DNA of 38,655 bases from a virus. A model generated the notes under the pieces. It made no database searches and had not been told where the DNA came from. It worked only from the letters and a program-made list of their open reading frames with translations. The stretch's first letter is position 1, and each line of letters opens with the position of its first letter. Location of the stretch: positions 1 through 38,655 of IMG/VR virus record IMGVR_UViG_3300042197_002230, one strand, 5' to 3'. Position numbers and translations under genes: made by a program. Below, one piece after another: positions 18,657-25,361 of the stretch.

Positions 18657-18887
18657 ATGTCAAAATGTGTACACGTAGAGGTTGTTAAAAAACCTAATGA
18701 AGATGAATCAAAATTAATAAAAAGATTTTTGAAAAAAACTCAAAAATCTAAAATATTAGTAAAAGTTATGGAGAAGGTCTTTTACAGAAAACCAAGTGAA
18801 GTAAAGAGGTTGGATAAAAAAAGATCTATAAACAAAAGAAAGAAAGCTCAACAAAAACAAATTGCTTTAGACGTAGATAATAAATAA
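18657..18887 (+). CDS. Phage-encoded ribosomal protein bS21 homologue
   Basis: The 76-residue basic product aligns without gaps to bacterial bS21 across its core: IKRFLKKTQKSKILVKVMEK corresponds to the [20 protein letters not shown] helix, and VFYRKPSEVKR to EFYEKPTTERKR, followed by a Lys/Arg-rich helix. bS21 binds the small subunit near the 16S 3' end and helps initiation. Phage copies are known and are thought to replace or supplement host bS21 late in infection. A strong AAAGGTG site precedes the ATG. It lies between head-assembly and adhesion genes, so late expression is likely. Confidence 0.85.
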   Translation: MSKCVHVEVVKKPNEDESKLIKRFLKKTQKSKILVKVMEKVFYRKPSEVKRLDKKRSINKRKKAQQKQIALDVDNK

Positions 18888-18899
18888 AGGAAAATATAA

Positions 18900-19340
18900 A
18901 TGTACAACCAACCATTAAGATCTGGATTAGGAAATAGTGCAGCATATCAAGTGTCTGGGTATCCATGGATTACAGGAAGCGTAATACCTGCTGGAACTGG
19001 TTACTATAAAGTAGTGTTTCCATGTGTTACAAAATCATTTGTCATAGTAAACAAGGATTCTTCTCAGATATATGATAGTGGGCTAAACGGCTCTTCTTCG
19101 CTTTATGTATTCTTTGGACCAGAACCAACAACAGCTTTTCCATATCAGCAAATATCTAAAAATCATTTTGTTACGATACCACAATCAGAAGATGGTTTTA
19201 CCTTTAATGTAAAATGTAAAGAAGTGTTTATTTCAAAAATCAATACAGCTCATACAGGAGCTTTTCAGGTAATGGCAGAGCTTACAAGTATTGAATTTAC
19301 AGAAATGCCACCTCTCACTGGGTCTGGAATAACCGATTGA
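18900..19340 (+). CDS. Virion-associated beta protein, unknown
   Basis: The 146-residue product is beta-rich with many Gly, Ser and aromatic residues and no signal peptide. It resembles small decoration or fibre-base proteins in composition, but I recognise no family. The spacing YYKVVFPCVTKSFVIVN and the C-terminal AFQVMAELTSIEF look like strands of a jelly-roll. AAAGGAAAATATAA precedes the ATG. It opens the adhesion gene block. Confidence 0.5.
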   Translation: MYNQPLRSGLGNSAAYQVSGYPWITGSVIPAGTGYYKVVFPCVTKSFVIVNKDSSQIYDSGLNGSSSLYVFFGPEPTTAFPYQQISKNHFVTIPQSEDGFTFNVKCKEVFISKINTAHTGAFQVMAELTSIEFTEMPPLTGSGITD

Positions 19341-19353
19341 TAAAGGCAATAAT

Positions 19354-19719
19354 ATGCAACCAATACTAAATAAAACAGAAAACACTGAAGAATATACTGT
19401 TGTTACTGTATTAGGAGAGATAACTTATCATCGTGAGGATGGACCAGCCTATATCTATTTTTGGCCTAACGGAAATAAAAAATTAGAAATTTGGTATTTG
19501 AATGGGCTTCGTACAAAACTAGATGGACCTGCTGTTATTGAATATTATGACAATGGAAATAAAAAAGAAGAACAGTGGTATGTTAGCGAAGAACAACATA
19601 GAATAGATGGTCCTGCATGGATTATATATAATGAAACCGGAGCAGTTGTTACCGAATATTATTTTCAAAATAATCTTCTTTTTAGAGAAAATGATTTACC
19701 AACAATAGTTAATTATTAA
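19354..19719 (+). CDS. MORN/YwqK-type repeat protein without the island tag
   Basis: The 121-residue product consists of about four HREDGPA-type repeats of roughly 22-25 residues. HREDGPAYIYF, LDGPAVIEYYDNGNKK, HRIDGPAWIIY and a decayed FREND-LPTIVNY are each followed by an aromatic-rich strand such as EIWYLNG. This pattern matches MORN_2/YwqK-family repeats, thought to form beta-hairpins for protein or ligand contact. The same repeats dominate the accessory island 14 kb downstream, but this copy lacks the MRLNIKxKY N-terminus. AAAGGCAATAAT precedes the ATG. Confidence 0.75.
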   Translation: MQPILNKTENTEEYTVVTVLGEITYHREDGPAYIYFWPNGNKKLEIWYLNGLRTKLDGPAVIEYYDNGNKKEEQWYVSEEQHRIDGPAWIIYNETGAVVTEYYFQNNLLFRENDLPTIVNY

Positions 19720-19773
19720 TTAATGAGTAGAGAATCTATCAAGGATTACTACTTAAATAAAGGAAAACAAAAA

Positions 19774-20367
19774 ATGGGATATAAAAGATTCGTAGTTAAT
19801 TCTGTAACCGTACTAAGCCAATCAGTATCAACTGAAGACACTGCACTAAGCTCTTCTTTTAGTTCAAGTGTTGGCGCATTAAGCTCTTCTGTATCAGGAA
19901 GTATATTTAACCTAAGCTCATCTACAGCCACAACAATAACAAATTTAAGTTCATCGTTTACAGCTTCAATGAACTCATTAAGCTCATCGTTTAGTTCGTC
20001 TCAAGCAGCTTTAAGCTCATCTATATCAGGAACAATAAACAGCTTGAATACTCAAGTTGTAACTCCAACAGTAAACCTTGTATCTGTATCAGATATGAAC
20101 TTGGCAAATGGAAATAGATATTTCTATAAAACTGCTTCTGGTGCTTTAACTTGGACTTTTTCCAACACTCCCCTAACAGGAGCTATTGTTGCAGTTCTAG
20201 AGCTTACAAACGGTGGAACTGGAACTCAAACATGGCCTTCTGGAACAAAATGGCCTGGTGGAACTGCTCCAACACTAACAACATCTGGAATTGATGTTTT
20301 AGCATTTTTGACTGATGATGGCGGAACTGCTTGGCGTGGTGTTGCATTAATGTTGGACAGCAAGTAA
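19774..20367 (+). CDS. Tail fibre-like protein with Ser-rich coiled repeats
   Basis: From the chosen start the product has 197 residues. The N-terminal half carries repeated LSSSFSSS/LSSSVSG units with Leu every 7 or 11 residues, typical of trimeric phage fibre shafts. The C-terminal half (from about NGNRYFYKTASGALTW) is a compact beta domain with GGTGTQTWPSG and LAFLTDDGGTAWRG, common at fibre ends. The ATG at 19774 is preferred because AAAGGA lies about 10 bases upstream. An in-frame ATG at 19723 would add 17 residues but has no site. Confidence 0.72.
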   Translation: MGYKRFVVNSVTVLSQSVSTEDTALSSSFSSSVGALSSSVSGSIFNLSSSTATTITNLSSSFTASMNSLSSSFSSSQAALSSSISGTINSLNTQVVTPTVNLVSVSDMNLANGNRYFYKTASGALTWTFSNTPLTGAIVAVLELTNGGTGTQTWPSGTKWPGGTAPTLTTSGIDVLAFLTDDGGTAWRGVALMLDSK

Positions 20368-20387
20368 TTTAGACATGTTAATTTGTG

Positions 20388-20425
20388 ATTTGATGGATTT
20401 TATATCTTTGTAAGATCCATCAAAT
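20388..20425 (+). other. Perfect inverted repeat hairpin between fibre and propeller genes
   Basis: Arms 20388-20398 (ATTTGATGGAT) and 20415-20425 (ATCCATCAAAT) are perfectly complementary around a 16-base loop that can pair further at its edges. It lies in the 76-base gap between the Ser-rich fibre and the first propeller gene. No T-run follows on the plus strand, so it is not a classic intrinsic terminator; it could be an RNA-processing or attenuation hairpin, or a recombination boundary. Confidence 0.5.
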
Positions 20426-20443
20426 TAAATGGAGAATCATTAA

Positions 20444-21358
20444 ATGTTTAGATTCCTACTGTGTAAACAACAAAGTTCTGCTGCTGGGTTTGGATTGTTT
20501 GCCGGCGGCACGGTCTACTCAACGGCTGGACCACATTACTCTGTGTCAGACAAATACGCATATTCAACATCAGCAGTAACATCCGGAACTTCTCTTTCTA
20601 CAGCTCGTGGCGCTGGATATGGAACATCTAGTTTATCAATTGGATATATTGGCGGAGGTGGTTCTCCAAATTCATTTGTAGTCGACAAATATCAATTTTC
20701 CAATGGCAGTGTTTCGTCTGGAACTAATCTTTCGCAAGCTAGAATTCATTTAGCTGCGGCAGGCATTGGTACGGTATCTATATTTTGTGGAGGATATACA
20801 ACCTCCGTCGTGTCAACAACTGACAAGTATACGCACGCTGGTGATTCCGTCACGGTTGGTACGACGCTCACTGCAAAATATGTACATGCAGGATGTAGCA
20901 GCTCATCAGTAGGTTATTTTGCCGGCGGTCTCAATAGCTCTTTTTCAACCGTGGGAACGACTCAAAAATACACATATAGTAGCGATTCTGTATCATCTGG
21001 CACATCAATAATAACACCAAGATACAACCTTGCAGCCGCTTCTAGTAGCACAACTGGTTATTTCGCATGTGGGTTGGGAGGAGGAAATAGATTGAACTCA
21101 GTGGTAAAATATACATTCTCTGGAGATTCCGTTTCGCTTGGAACGTCATTGAATACCGCTAAAGAAGCACCGTCTGGCGCATGTAATTCTACTAAAGGTA
21201 TTTTTGGTGGTGGTTTTACCGGTGGCGTTGGATCAACCAATACAAAAACAACGGAAGAGTACACGTTTTCAGGTGACGCTGTAATAGTTGGTACCAACTT
21301 ATTAGGTGCTGCCAGGTACTCAATTATGACTTGCTCATCCACCCCGGGGCACCTGTAA
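20444..21358 (+). CDS. Adhesin A: six kelch-like repeats (predicted beta-propeller)
   Basis: The 304-residue product starts with the anchor MFRFLLCKQQ, then six repeats of about 45-52 residues, each beginning G-[LYF]-[FI]-x-[GC]-G and containing a KYxYS-x-D-[SA]-V-x-x-GT core, and ends with CSSTPGHL. The repeats match kelch-like blades, and six would make one closed propeller. The same N- and C-termini occur in three other genes here, and the N-terminus in a lectin gene. A tail-tip receptor-binding role is inferred. GGAGAATC precedes the ATG; this copy lacks the mini-ORF leader of its paralogues. Confidence 0.75.
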   Translation: MFRFLLCKQQSSAAGFGLFAGGTVYSTAGPHYSVSDKYAYSTSAVTSGTSLSTARGAGYGTSSLSIGYIGGGGSPNSFVVDKYQFSNGSVSSGTNLSQARIHLAAAGIGTVSIFCGGYTTSVVSTTDKYTHAGDSVTVGTTLTAKYVHAGCSSSSVGYFAGGLNSSFSTVGTTQKYTYSSDSVSSGTSIITPRYNLAAASSSTTGYFACGLGGGNRLNSVVKYTFSGDSVSLGTSLNTAKEAPSGACNSTKGIFGGGFTGGVGSTNTKTTEEYTFSGDAVIVGTNLLGAARYSIMTCSSTPGHL

Positions 21359-21402
21359 AGGAGACATGATCAATGTTTAGATTCTTGCTGTGCAAACAAC
21401 AG
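21332..21402 (+). repeat. Cassette junction repeat, copy 1
   Basis: This segment joins the end of one propeller gene (encoding CSSTPGHL) to the start of the next (encoding MFRFLLCKQQ) through TAAAGGAGACATGATCAATG. Nearly the same junction recurs at 24392-24462 and 25297-25361. Because the bodies between junctions differ far more than the junctions, it could serve as a homologous recombination site for cassette exchange. Confidence 0.75.
21366..21380 (+). promoter_or_regulatory. Overlapping mini-ORF in adhesin leader
   Basis: ATGATCAATGTTTAG holds an out-of-frame ATG 7 bases before the adhesin ATG and stops at TAG inside the adhesin gene. GGAG lies only two bases before the first ATG and nine before the second, so the second is the better start. 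The same offset occurs before four other genes in this module (23480, 24433, 25338, 26117). Confidence 0.45.
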
Positions 21403-22260
21403 AATATCGCTTCTGGATTTGGATTGTTTGGGGGTGGACAAAACAATAGTGGTAGAACTGCCATCACGGGCAAGTACACCTACAGCGGTGATTCTGTGGT
21501 CCCTGGAACTTCGCTTGGAACAGCGAGACAGGATTTAGCTGCTGCTGGTAATTCAATAGTAGGCATATTTGGTGGAGGGTATTCTCCGAATACTGCCGTC
21601 ACAGACAAGTACACATACAGCGGTGATTCTGTGGCCGCTGGAACATCACTTGGAACAGCGAGATCTGGTTTAGCTGCTGCTGGTAACTCAACATTGGGTA
21701 TATTTGGAGGAGGATCTACAGGCACCTACACTACCGTCACAGACAAGTACACATACAGCGGTGACTCTGTGGTCGCCGGAACATCACTTGGAACAGCGAC
21801 ATATGGTTTAGCTGCCGCTGGCAATGCCACCGTGGGCATATTTGGTGGTGGATATACAGGCACCTTCACTTCTGTCACAGACAAGTATACATATAGTGGT
21901 GATTCTAGGGTTGCAGGAACCTCACTTGGAACAGCGAGATATGCTTTAGCTGCCACAGGTAACTCTACCGTGGGCATCTTCGGTGGTGGGTATGCAAGCT
22001 CTGGAATTACTGCCGTCACAGACAAGTACACCTACAGTGGTGACTCTGTGGTGGCTGGAACATCACTTGGAACAGCTAGATATTTTTTAGCTGCTGCTGG
22101 TAACTCAACATTGGGCATATTTGGTGGTGGATATGTGGGTGGTGCATCATCGTTGACTGATAAGTACACCTACAGTGGTGATTCTGTGGTTGCTGGAACT
22201 TCACTTGGAACAGTGAGAGAAGGTTTAGCCGCCTGCTCATCCACTCCAGGTCATCTATAA
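21373..22260 (+). CDS. Adhesin B: six near-identical kelch-like repeats
   Basis: The 295-residue product has the anchor MFRFLLCKQQ, six blades of about 45-47 residues and the C-terminal CSSTPGHL. Blades are almost identical: GIFGGGY, then a variable 4-8 residue loop, then VTDKYTYSGDSVVAGTSL, then GTARxxLAAAGNST. Variation is concentrated in the loop after GGG, which in a propeller would lie on one face. The homogeneity contrasts with the three paralogues and suggests recent repeat spread or gene conversion. A receptor-binding role is inferred. Confidence 0.78.
   Translation: MFRFLLCKQQNIASGFGLFGGGQNNSGRTAITGKYTYSGDSVVPGTSLGTARQDLAAAGNSIVGIFGGGYSPNTAVTDKYTYSGDSVAAGTSLGTARSGLAAAGNSTLGIFGGGSTGTYTTVTDKYTYSGDSVVAGTSLGTATYGLAAAGNATVGIFGGGYTGTFTSVTDKYTYSGDSRVAGTSLGTARYALAATGNSTVGIFGGGYASSGITAVTDKYTYSGDSVVAGTSLGTARYFLAAAGNSTLGIFGGGYVGGASSLTDKYTYSGDSVVAGTSLGTVREGLAACSSTPGHL
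21421..22257 (+). repeat. Six tandem ~140-base coding repeats (propeller blades)
   Basis: Six direct repeats of roughly 135-141 bases, each containing GACAAGTACACATACAG or a close variant, GGAACATCACTTGGAACAG and GGTGGTGGATA. The phase is always a multiple of three, so copy-number change keeps the frame. The variable stretch between GGNGG and the ACAGACAAG core is the least conserved part. Confidence 0.8.
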
Positions 22261-22350
22261 AATAAAGGTTGAAACAAATTTATATGTGATTATCTACAGA
22301 AAAGGTACAAATGTACTATTTAAAGAGAATAAAATAAAAGGAGTTAAATA

Positions 22351-22998
22351 ATGAATTCGCAGAATAATAGAAGAAACCATAATTTCCAGATCGAACATTT
22401 CTTGGTTGGATCATGTCACACAGCAGATGGGGCATATGCTCTCCTATGCGATCTAAGAGAAGACAGGAAGGATGCACTATCACAGGTTGAAGTTGGCGCA
22501 CTCAAGACCAAGGCTAAGATAATTAGAGCAGAAAAGATGTTACAATCTGAAGATGCAGCAGACAGATTAGAGGCAGAAGCTGACCTATTAGAAATCAGAG
22601 CACATGAAGAAACTCTAAATAAGAATATCAATGCAGCTCGTGCAGAACTTTCATTTCTTAATGAATGTATCGAAAGGATTCAGCCATATAGGAAATTTTC
22701 TCACCTCCCAGATCCAGAAGCTCATGAAGCAGCACAGTATGATGAATGGAAATATGAATTGGAATACAGGGCTGTTAATTTCTTGCTAACAGCAGGAACA
22801 ATTCCACATGATCATTTCGCATCAATGAGACAGCACCCAGAATTTCATAATTACATTTTGCCCGCAATAGATAAGGTCAAAATGCTTATGATTGAAGGTA
22901 ATGTGGGAGAAGTATTGAGCCTTTCTTATGCTTCAACAGAAAAAGCAAAGGAAGCTCTTTCTTGGAAATCAGTCCTAGCTCTTCCAGTTTTAAATTAA
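22351..22998 (+). CDS. Hypothetical protein in the adhesion module, coiled-coil core
   Basis: The 215-residue product has an N-terminal segment with HFLVGSCHTADGAYALLCDLREDR, a long charged helical hairpin at about residues 40-110 that looks like a coiled coil, and a C-terminal domain with FLLTAGTIPHDHFASM. Codon choice is less AT-skewed than in neighbouring genes. It lies behind AAAGGAG in the adhesin cassette array, directly before the tail assembly chaperone. A fibre assembly or attachment role is possible; no family is recognised. Confidence 0.55.
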   Translation: MNSQNNRRNHNFQIEHFLVGSCHTADGAYALLCDLREDRKDALSQVEVGALKTKAKIIRAEKMLQSEDAADRLEAEADLLEIRAHEETLNKNINAARAELSFLNECIERIQPYRKFSHLPDPEAHEAAQYDEWKYELEYRAVNFLLTAGTIPHDHFASMRQHPEFHNYILPAIDKVKMLMIEGNVGEVLSLSYASTEKAKEALSWKSVLALPVLN

Positions 22999-23011
22999 GG
23001 AGAATGAAATA

Positions 23012-23461
23012 ATGTACGCAAAGATAAATAATAGTAATGTTGTTTTAGAATATCCTGTAAATATTTTTACTGCTCATCCAAATGTAAGCTTTCCTGTTGG
23101 ATGGACAGGTGGAACTGTAGATGGCAACAAATATGTTTTTGTTTCCTCAACAAGCGTTCCAGAAGTTCCTCACACTCAGACTGTAACAGAGGGTACACCA
23201 TCATTAACTAATGGTGAATGGGTCCAGGTATGGACAACCACTGCTGCATCTGCTGAAGTTGTTGCACAGCGTGTATCTGATAAATGGGCACAGGTTAGAC
23301 AGCAAAGAAATGGTCTTCTTGCTGCATGTGACTGGACGCAATTGGCAGATAATCAACTTTCAGCCACTGTTAAAACAAACTGGCAAACATACAGACAAGC
23401 ACTGAGAGATGTAACTTTACAATCAAATCCATTTCAACTTACTTGGCCCACTGCACCATAA
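23012..23461 (+). CDS. Tail assembly chaperone-like protein
   Basis: In this 149-residue product the C-terminal domain (about 91-149) carries the pattern W-x-x-VR-x-x-RN-x-LLAACDWTQLAD, then W-x-x-YRQALRDV and PFQLTWPTAP. This matches the phage tail assembly chaperone family (Phage_tail_APC), found next to tail fibre genes. The N-terminal half is a small beta domain with VxWTGGTVDGNKYVF. It is flanked by adhesin genes, which fits a chaperone or attachment role for them. AAGGAGAATGAAAT precedes the ATG. Confidence 0.75.
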   Translation: MYAKINNSNVVLEYPVNIFTAHPNVSFPVGWTGGTVDGNKYVFVSSTSVPEVPHTQTVTEGTPSLTNGEWVQVWTTTAASAEVVAQRVSDKWAQVRQQRNGLLAACDWTQLADNQLSATVKTNWQTYRQALRDVTLQSNPFQLTWPTAP

Positions 23462-23472
23462 TAAGGAATACC

Positions 23473-23487
23473 ATGATCCATGATTAG
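23473..23487 (+). promoter_or_regulatory. Overlapping mini-ORF in adhesin C leader
   Basis: ATGATCCATGATTAG repeats the layout of the other leaders: an ATG 7 bases before the true ATG, out of frame, closing at TAG within the gene. The surrounding sequence has diverged from the other leaders, yet the overlap is retained. Confidence 0.4.
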
Positions 23488-24418
23488 ATTTTTTCTTTTA
23501 AAACAACAACAGGTGGCTGCTGGGTTTGGTTTGTTTGGTGGGGGGCACATTTCATCGTATGTAATTACCAATTTAATTCAAAAATATTCATATTCAAATG
23601 ATTCCATTTCTTCATTTTCACAAAATTTAACTAGCAATAGAGCACTTCATGCCGCTGTTGGTAATTTATCAGTAGGAATTTTCGGTGGAGGTATAACAGG
23701 ATCTATTTATAGTCTCACAAACACTACTGACAAATCTGTTTATGTTAATGAAACAGTGATCGCAGGGAGCAATCTTACTCTAACATTCAAAAACGTCACA
23801 GGCGCTTTTGGTAATTTAATTTTTGGAATTTTTACTAGCGGACAGGATCAAGCAGGAGATCGAGTAGAAGGTTCCAGTAAGTATACATACGCAACTGATA
23901 TAACATCGGTCGGAACTACGCTATTTAGTTCGTATTATACTATGCAAACGTTGGGAGCTTCAACAAGTTCTCCTACATTCGGTCTTTATGCATTAGGATT
24001 TGGTTACAATTCTCTAGTATTGACATCTAGAAAATATATTTTTTCAAATGAATCAGCGATAGATGGGTCAGCTTTTTCGAAAAAGAGAGATGAACTTGCT
24101 GCGACAGGAAATTCCTCTATTGGAATTTTTGCAGGGGGCGATGACAGTTGGGTGCCCGTTTCCCAACTAGAAAAATATGTGTATTCATCAAATGCAGTCT
24201 CTTATGGCACATCTTTATCTGTAGCAAGAAGAGGGTATGCTGCGACAGGAAATTCTTCTATTGGAATTTTTTCCGCAGGAAACGGACCGGGATATTATGA
24301 TCTCTTATTGACTACAGAAAAATATAATTTTTCCTCTGACACAATATCAGCAGGAACCTCTTTATCTTCTGGAAGATATCAACCAGCCGCCTGCTCATCC
24401 ACCCCAGGACATCTGTAA
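23480..24418 (+). CDS. Adhesin C: six diverged kelch-like repeats
   Basis: The 312-residue product has an anchor variant (MIRFFLLKQQQ), six diverged blades beginning G-[LI]-[FY] and containing KYxYSxD/E cores, and the C-terminal CSSTPGHL. It is the most diverged of the four propeller genes: two blades have lost the GGG motif (GIFTSGQ, GLYALGF). Conserved ends with a variable body suggest a shared attachment mode and changed ligand. Its role as a receptor-binding tip protein is inferred. Confidence 0.72.
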   Translation: MIRFFLLKQQQVAAGFGLFGGGHISSYVITNLIQKYSYSNDSISSFSQNLTSNRALHAAVGNLSVGIFGGGITGSIYSLTNTTDKSVYVNETVIAGSNLTLTFKNVTGAFGNLIFGIFTSGQDQAGDRVEGSSKYTYATDITSVGTTLFSSYYTMQTLGASTSSPTFGLYALGFGYNSLVLTSRKYIFSNESAIDGSAFSKKRDELAATGNSSIGIFAGGDDSWVPVSQLEKYVYSSNAVSYGTSLSVARRGYAATGNSSIGIFSAGNGPGYYDLLLTTEKYNFSSDTISAGTSLSSGRYQPAACSSTPGHL

Positions 24419-24462
24419 AGGAGATATGATCAATGTTTAGGTTCCTACTGTGTAAACAACAA
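24392..24462 (+). repeat. Cassette junction repeat, copy 2
   Basis: The end of adhesin C and the start of adhesin D, including TAAAGGAGATATGATCAATG, closely match junction copies 1 and 3. The first 35 bases of adhesin D coding sequence are nearly identical to those of adhesin A (20444), which lies about 4 kb away. Confidence 0.75.
24426..24440 (+). promoter_or_regulatory. Overlapping mini-ORF in adhesin D leader
   Basis: ATGATCAATGTTTAG, identical to the leader at 21366; the real start is the second ATG at 24433, nine bases from GGAG. Confidence 0.45.
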
Positions 24463-25323
24463 AGTTCTGCTGCTGGTTTTGGTTTGTTCGGTGGTGGAAC
24501 CCTTGTTTCTTCCAATACCTCTAAATATTCTTATACATCTACTGTATGGCAACCAGGCACATCTCTTGGACTTGCACGAACAGCTCTTGCGTGTTGCAGC
24601 AATAACCAAAAAGGTATTTTTATAGGCGGCGACAGTACTGGGGGAGGTGCAACTGTAAGCACTACAGAAATATATCAATTTTCAACCAATGTTGTTTCAT
24701 CTATTTCAGGACTTTTTCATCGTAGAGAACACGCTGCTTGTGGAAATGAAAATTTTGGAATCTTTATCGGAGGAAGAACAACAACTTCCGCTAGAACTGA
24801 TGGAATCAAATATATTATGGCAACTGATTCTGCAATTGCTTCTTCTTTGTTGCCATCTGGTCAGGAATCCGCTGCTGCGGCTGGAAATACACAATTTGGT
24901 ATTTTTGCAGGAGGATACGCGAGCCCCGGCCCCACTTATAAATATACATACACTTCTGACGCTGTTGTGTCGTCAACGGTTTTAATTGCACCAAAATTCA
25001 GCCATGCATCATTTGGAACATCTGCGTTTGGTGTTTTTGCAGGAGGAGGCACTATTCCATATTATGTAGCAGTCAAAACTTGTCATAAATATAACTATTC
25101 AACTGACGCAGTTTCCTCCACGACATCTCTCGCGGTTGACAGACAAGGAGTAAAAGCGGCAGGAAATTCCTCAGTGGCAATATTGTTGGGCGGAACAGGA
25201 GGAAATTATACAACAGAATTATATAATCTTTCTAACGATGCAATCTCGTCAGGAGTTTCAGCCACATCAGGTGGATTAGCAACGCCTGGTAGCTCGTGTT
25301 CATCCACTCCAGGGCACCTGTAA
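24433..25323 (+). CDS. Adhesin D: six kelch-like repeats
   Basis: The 296-residue product has the anchor MFRFLLCKQQ, six blades of about 44-49 residues (openings GLFGGG, GIFIGG, GIFIGG, GIFAGG, GVFAGG, AILLGG) and the C-terminal CSSTPGHL. Blade cores are diverged (KYSYTST, IYQFSTN, KYTYTSD). It is the fourth copy of the propeller family here, with the same six-blade count. A receptor-binding or surface-exposed role is inferred from family context and module position. Confidence 0.74.
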   Translation: MFRFLLCKQQSSAAGFGLFGGGTLVSSNTSKYSYTSTVWQPGTSLGLARTALACCSNNQKGIFIGGDSTGGGATVSTTEIYQFSTNVVSSISGLFHRREHAACGNENFGIFIGGRTTTSARTDGIKYIMATDSAIASSLLPSGQESAAAAGNTQFGIFAGGYASPGPTYKYTYTSDAVVSSTVLIAPKFSHASFGTSAFGVFAGGGTIPYYVAVKTCHKYNYSTDAVSSTTSLAVDRQGVKAAGNSSVAILLGGTGGNYTTELYNLSNDAISSGVSATSGGLATPGSSCSSTPGHL

Positions 25324-25361
25324 AGGAGACATGATCAATGTTTAGATTCTTGCTATGTAAA
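25297..25361 (+). repeat. Cassette junction repeat, copy 3
   Basis: The same junction as copies 1 and 2 but leading into a gene with an unrelated body. Homology stops within about eight codons of the start, after the codons for MFRFLLCK. Confidence 0.75.
25331..25345 (+). promoter_or_regulatory. Overlapping mini-ORF in lectin leader
   Basis: ATGATCAATGTTTAG, as before adhesins B and D, with the gene starting at the second ATG. Confidence 0.45.

Noticed and set aside
18888-18900. T4-type late promoter (TATAAATA-like)
   Set aside because: The string TATAAATG overlaps the start codon and ribosome site of the 18900 gene, leaving no room for a leader; no consistent TATAAATA sites were found before other late genes.
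19723-19773. Upstream ATG start for the Ser-rich fibre
   Set aside because: There is no ribosome binding site before 19723, while AAAGGA precedes the in-frame ATG at 19774 at a usable distance.
21421-22257. Regular direct repeats suggesting a CRISPR array
   Set aside because: The units are about 140 bases, in frame and translate to kelch-like blades; there are no short repeats with unique spacers and no cas genes.
20444-25323. Diversity-generating retroelement acting on the adhesins
   Set aside because: No reverse transcriptase gene or template/variable repeat pair with adenine-specific differences was found in the window. Adhesin differences include all base types and length changes.
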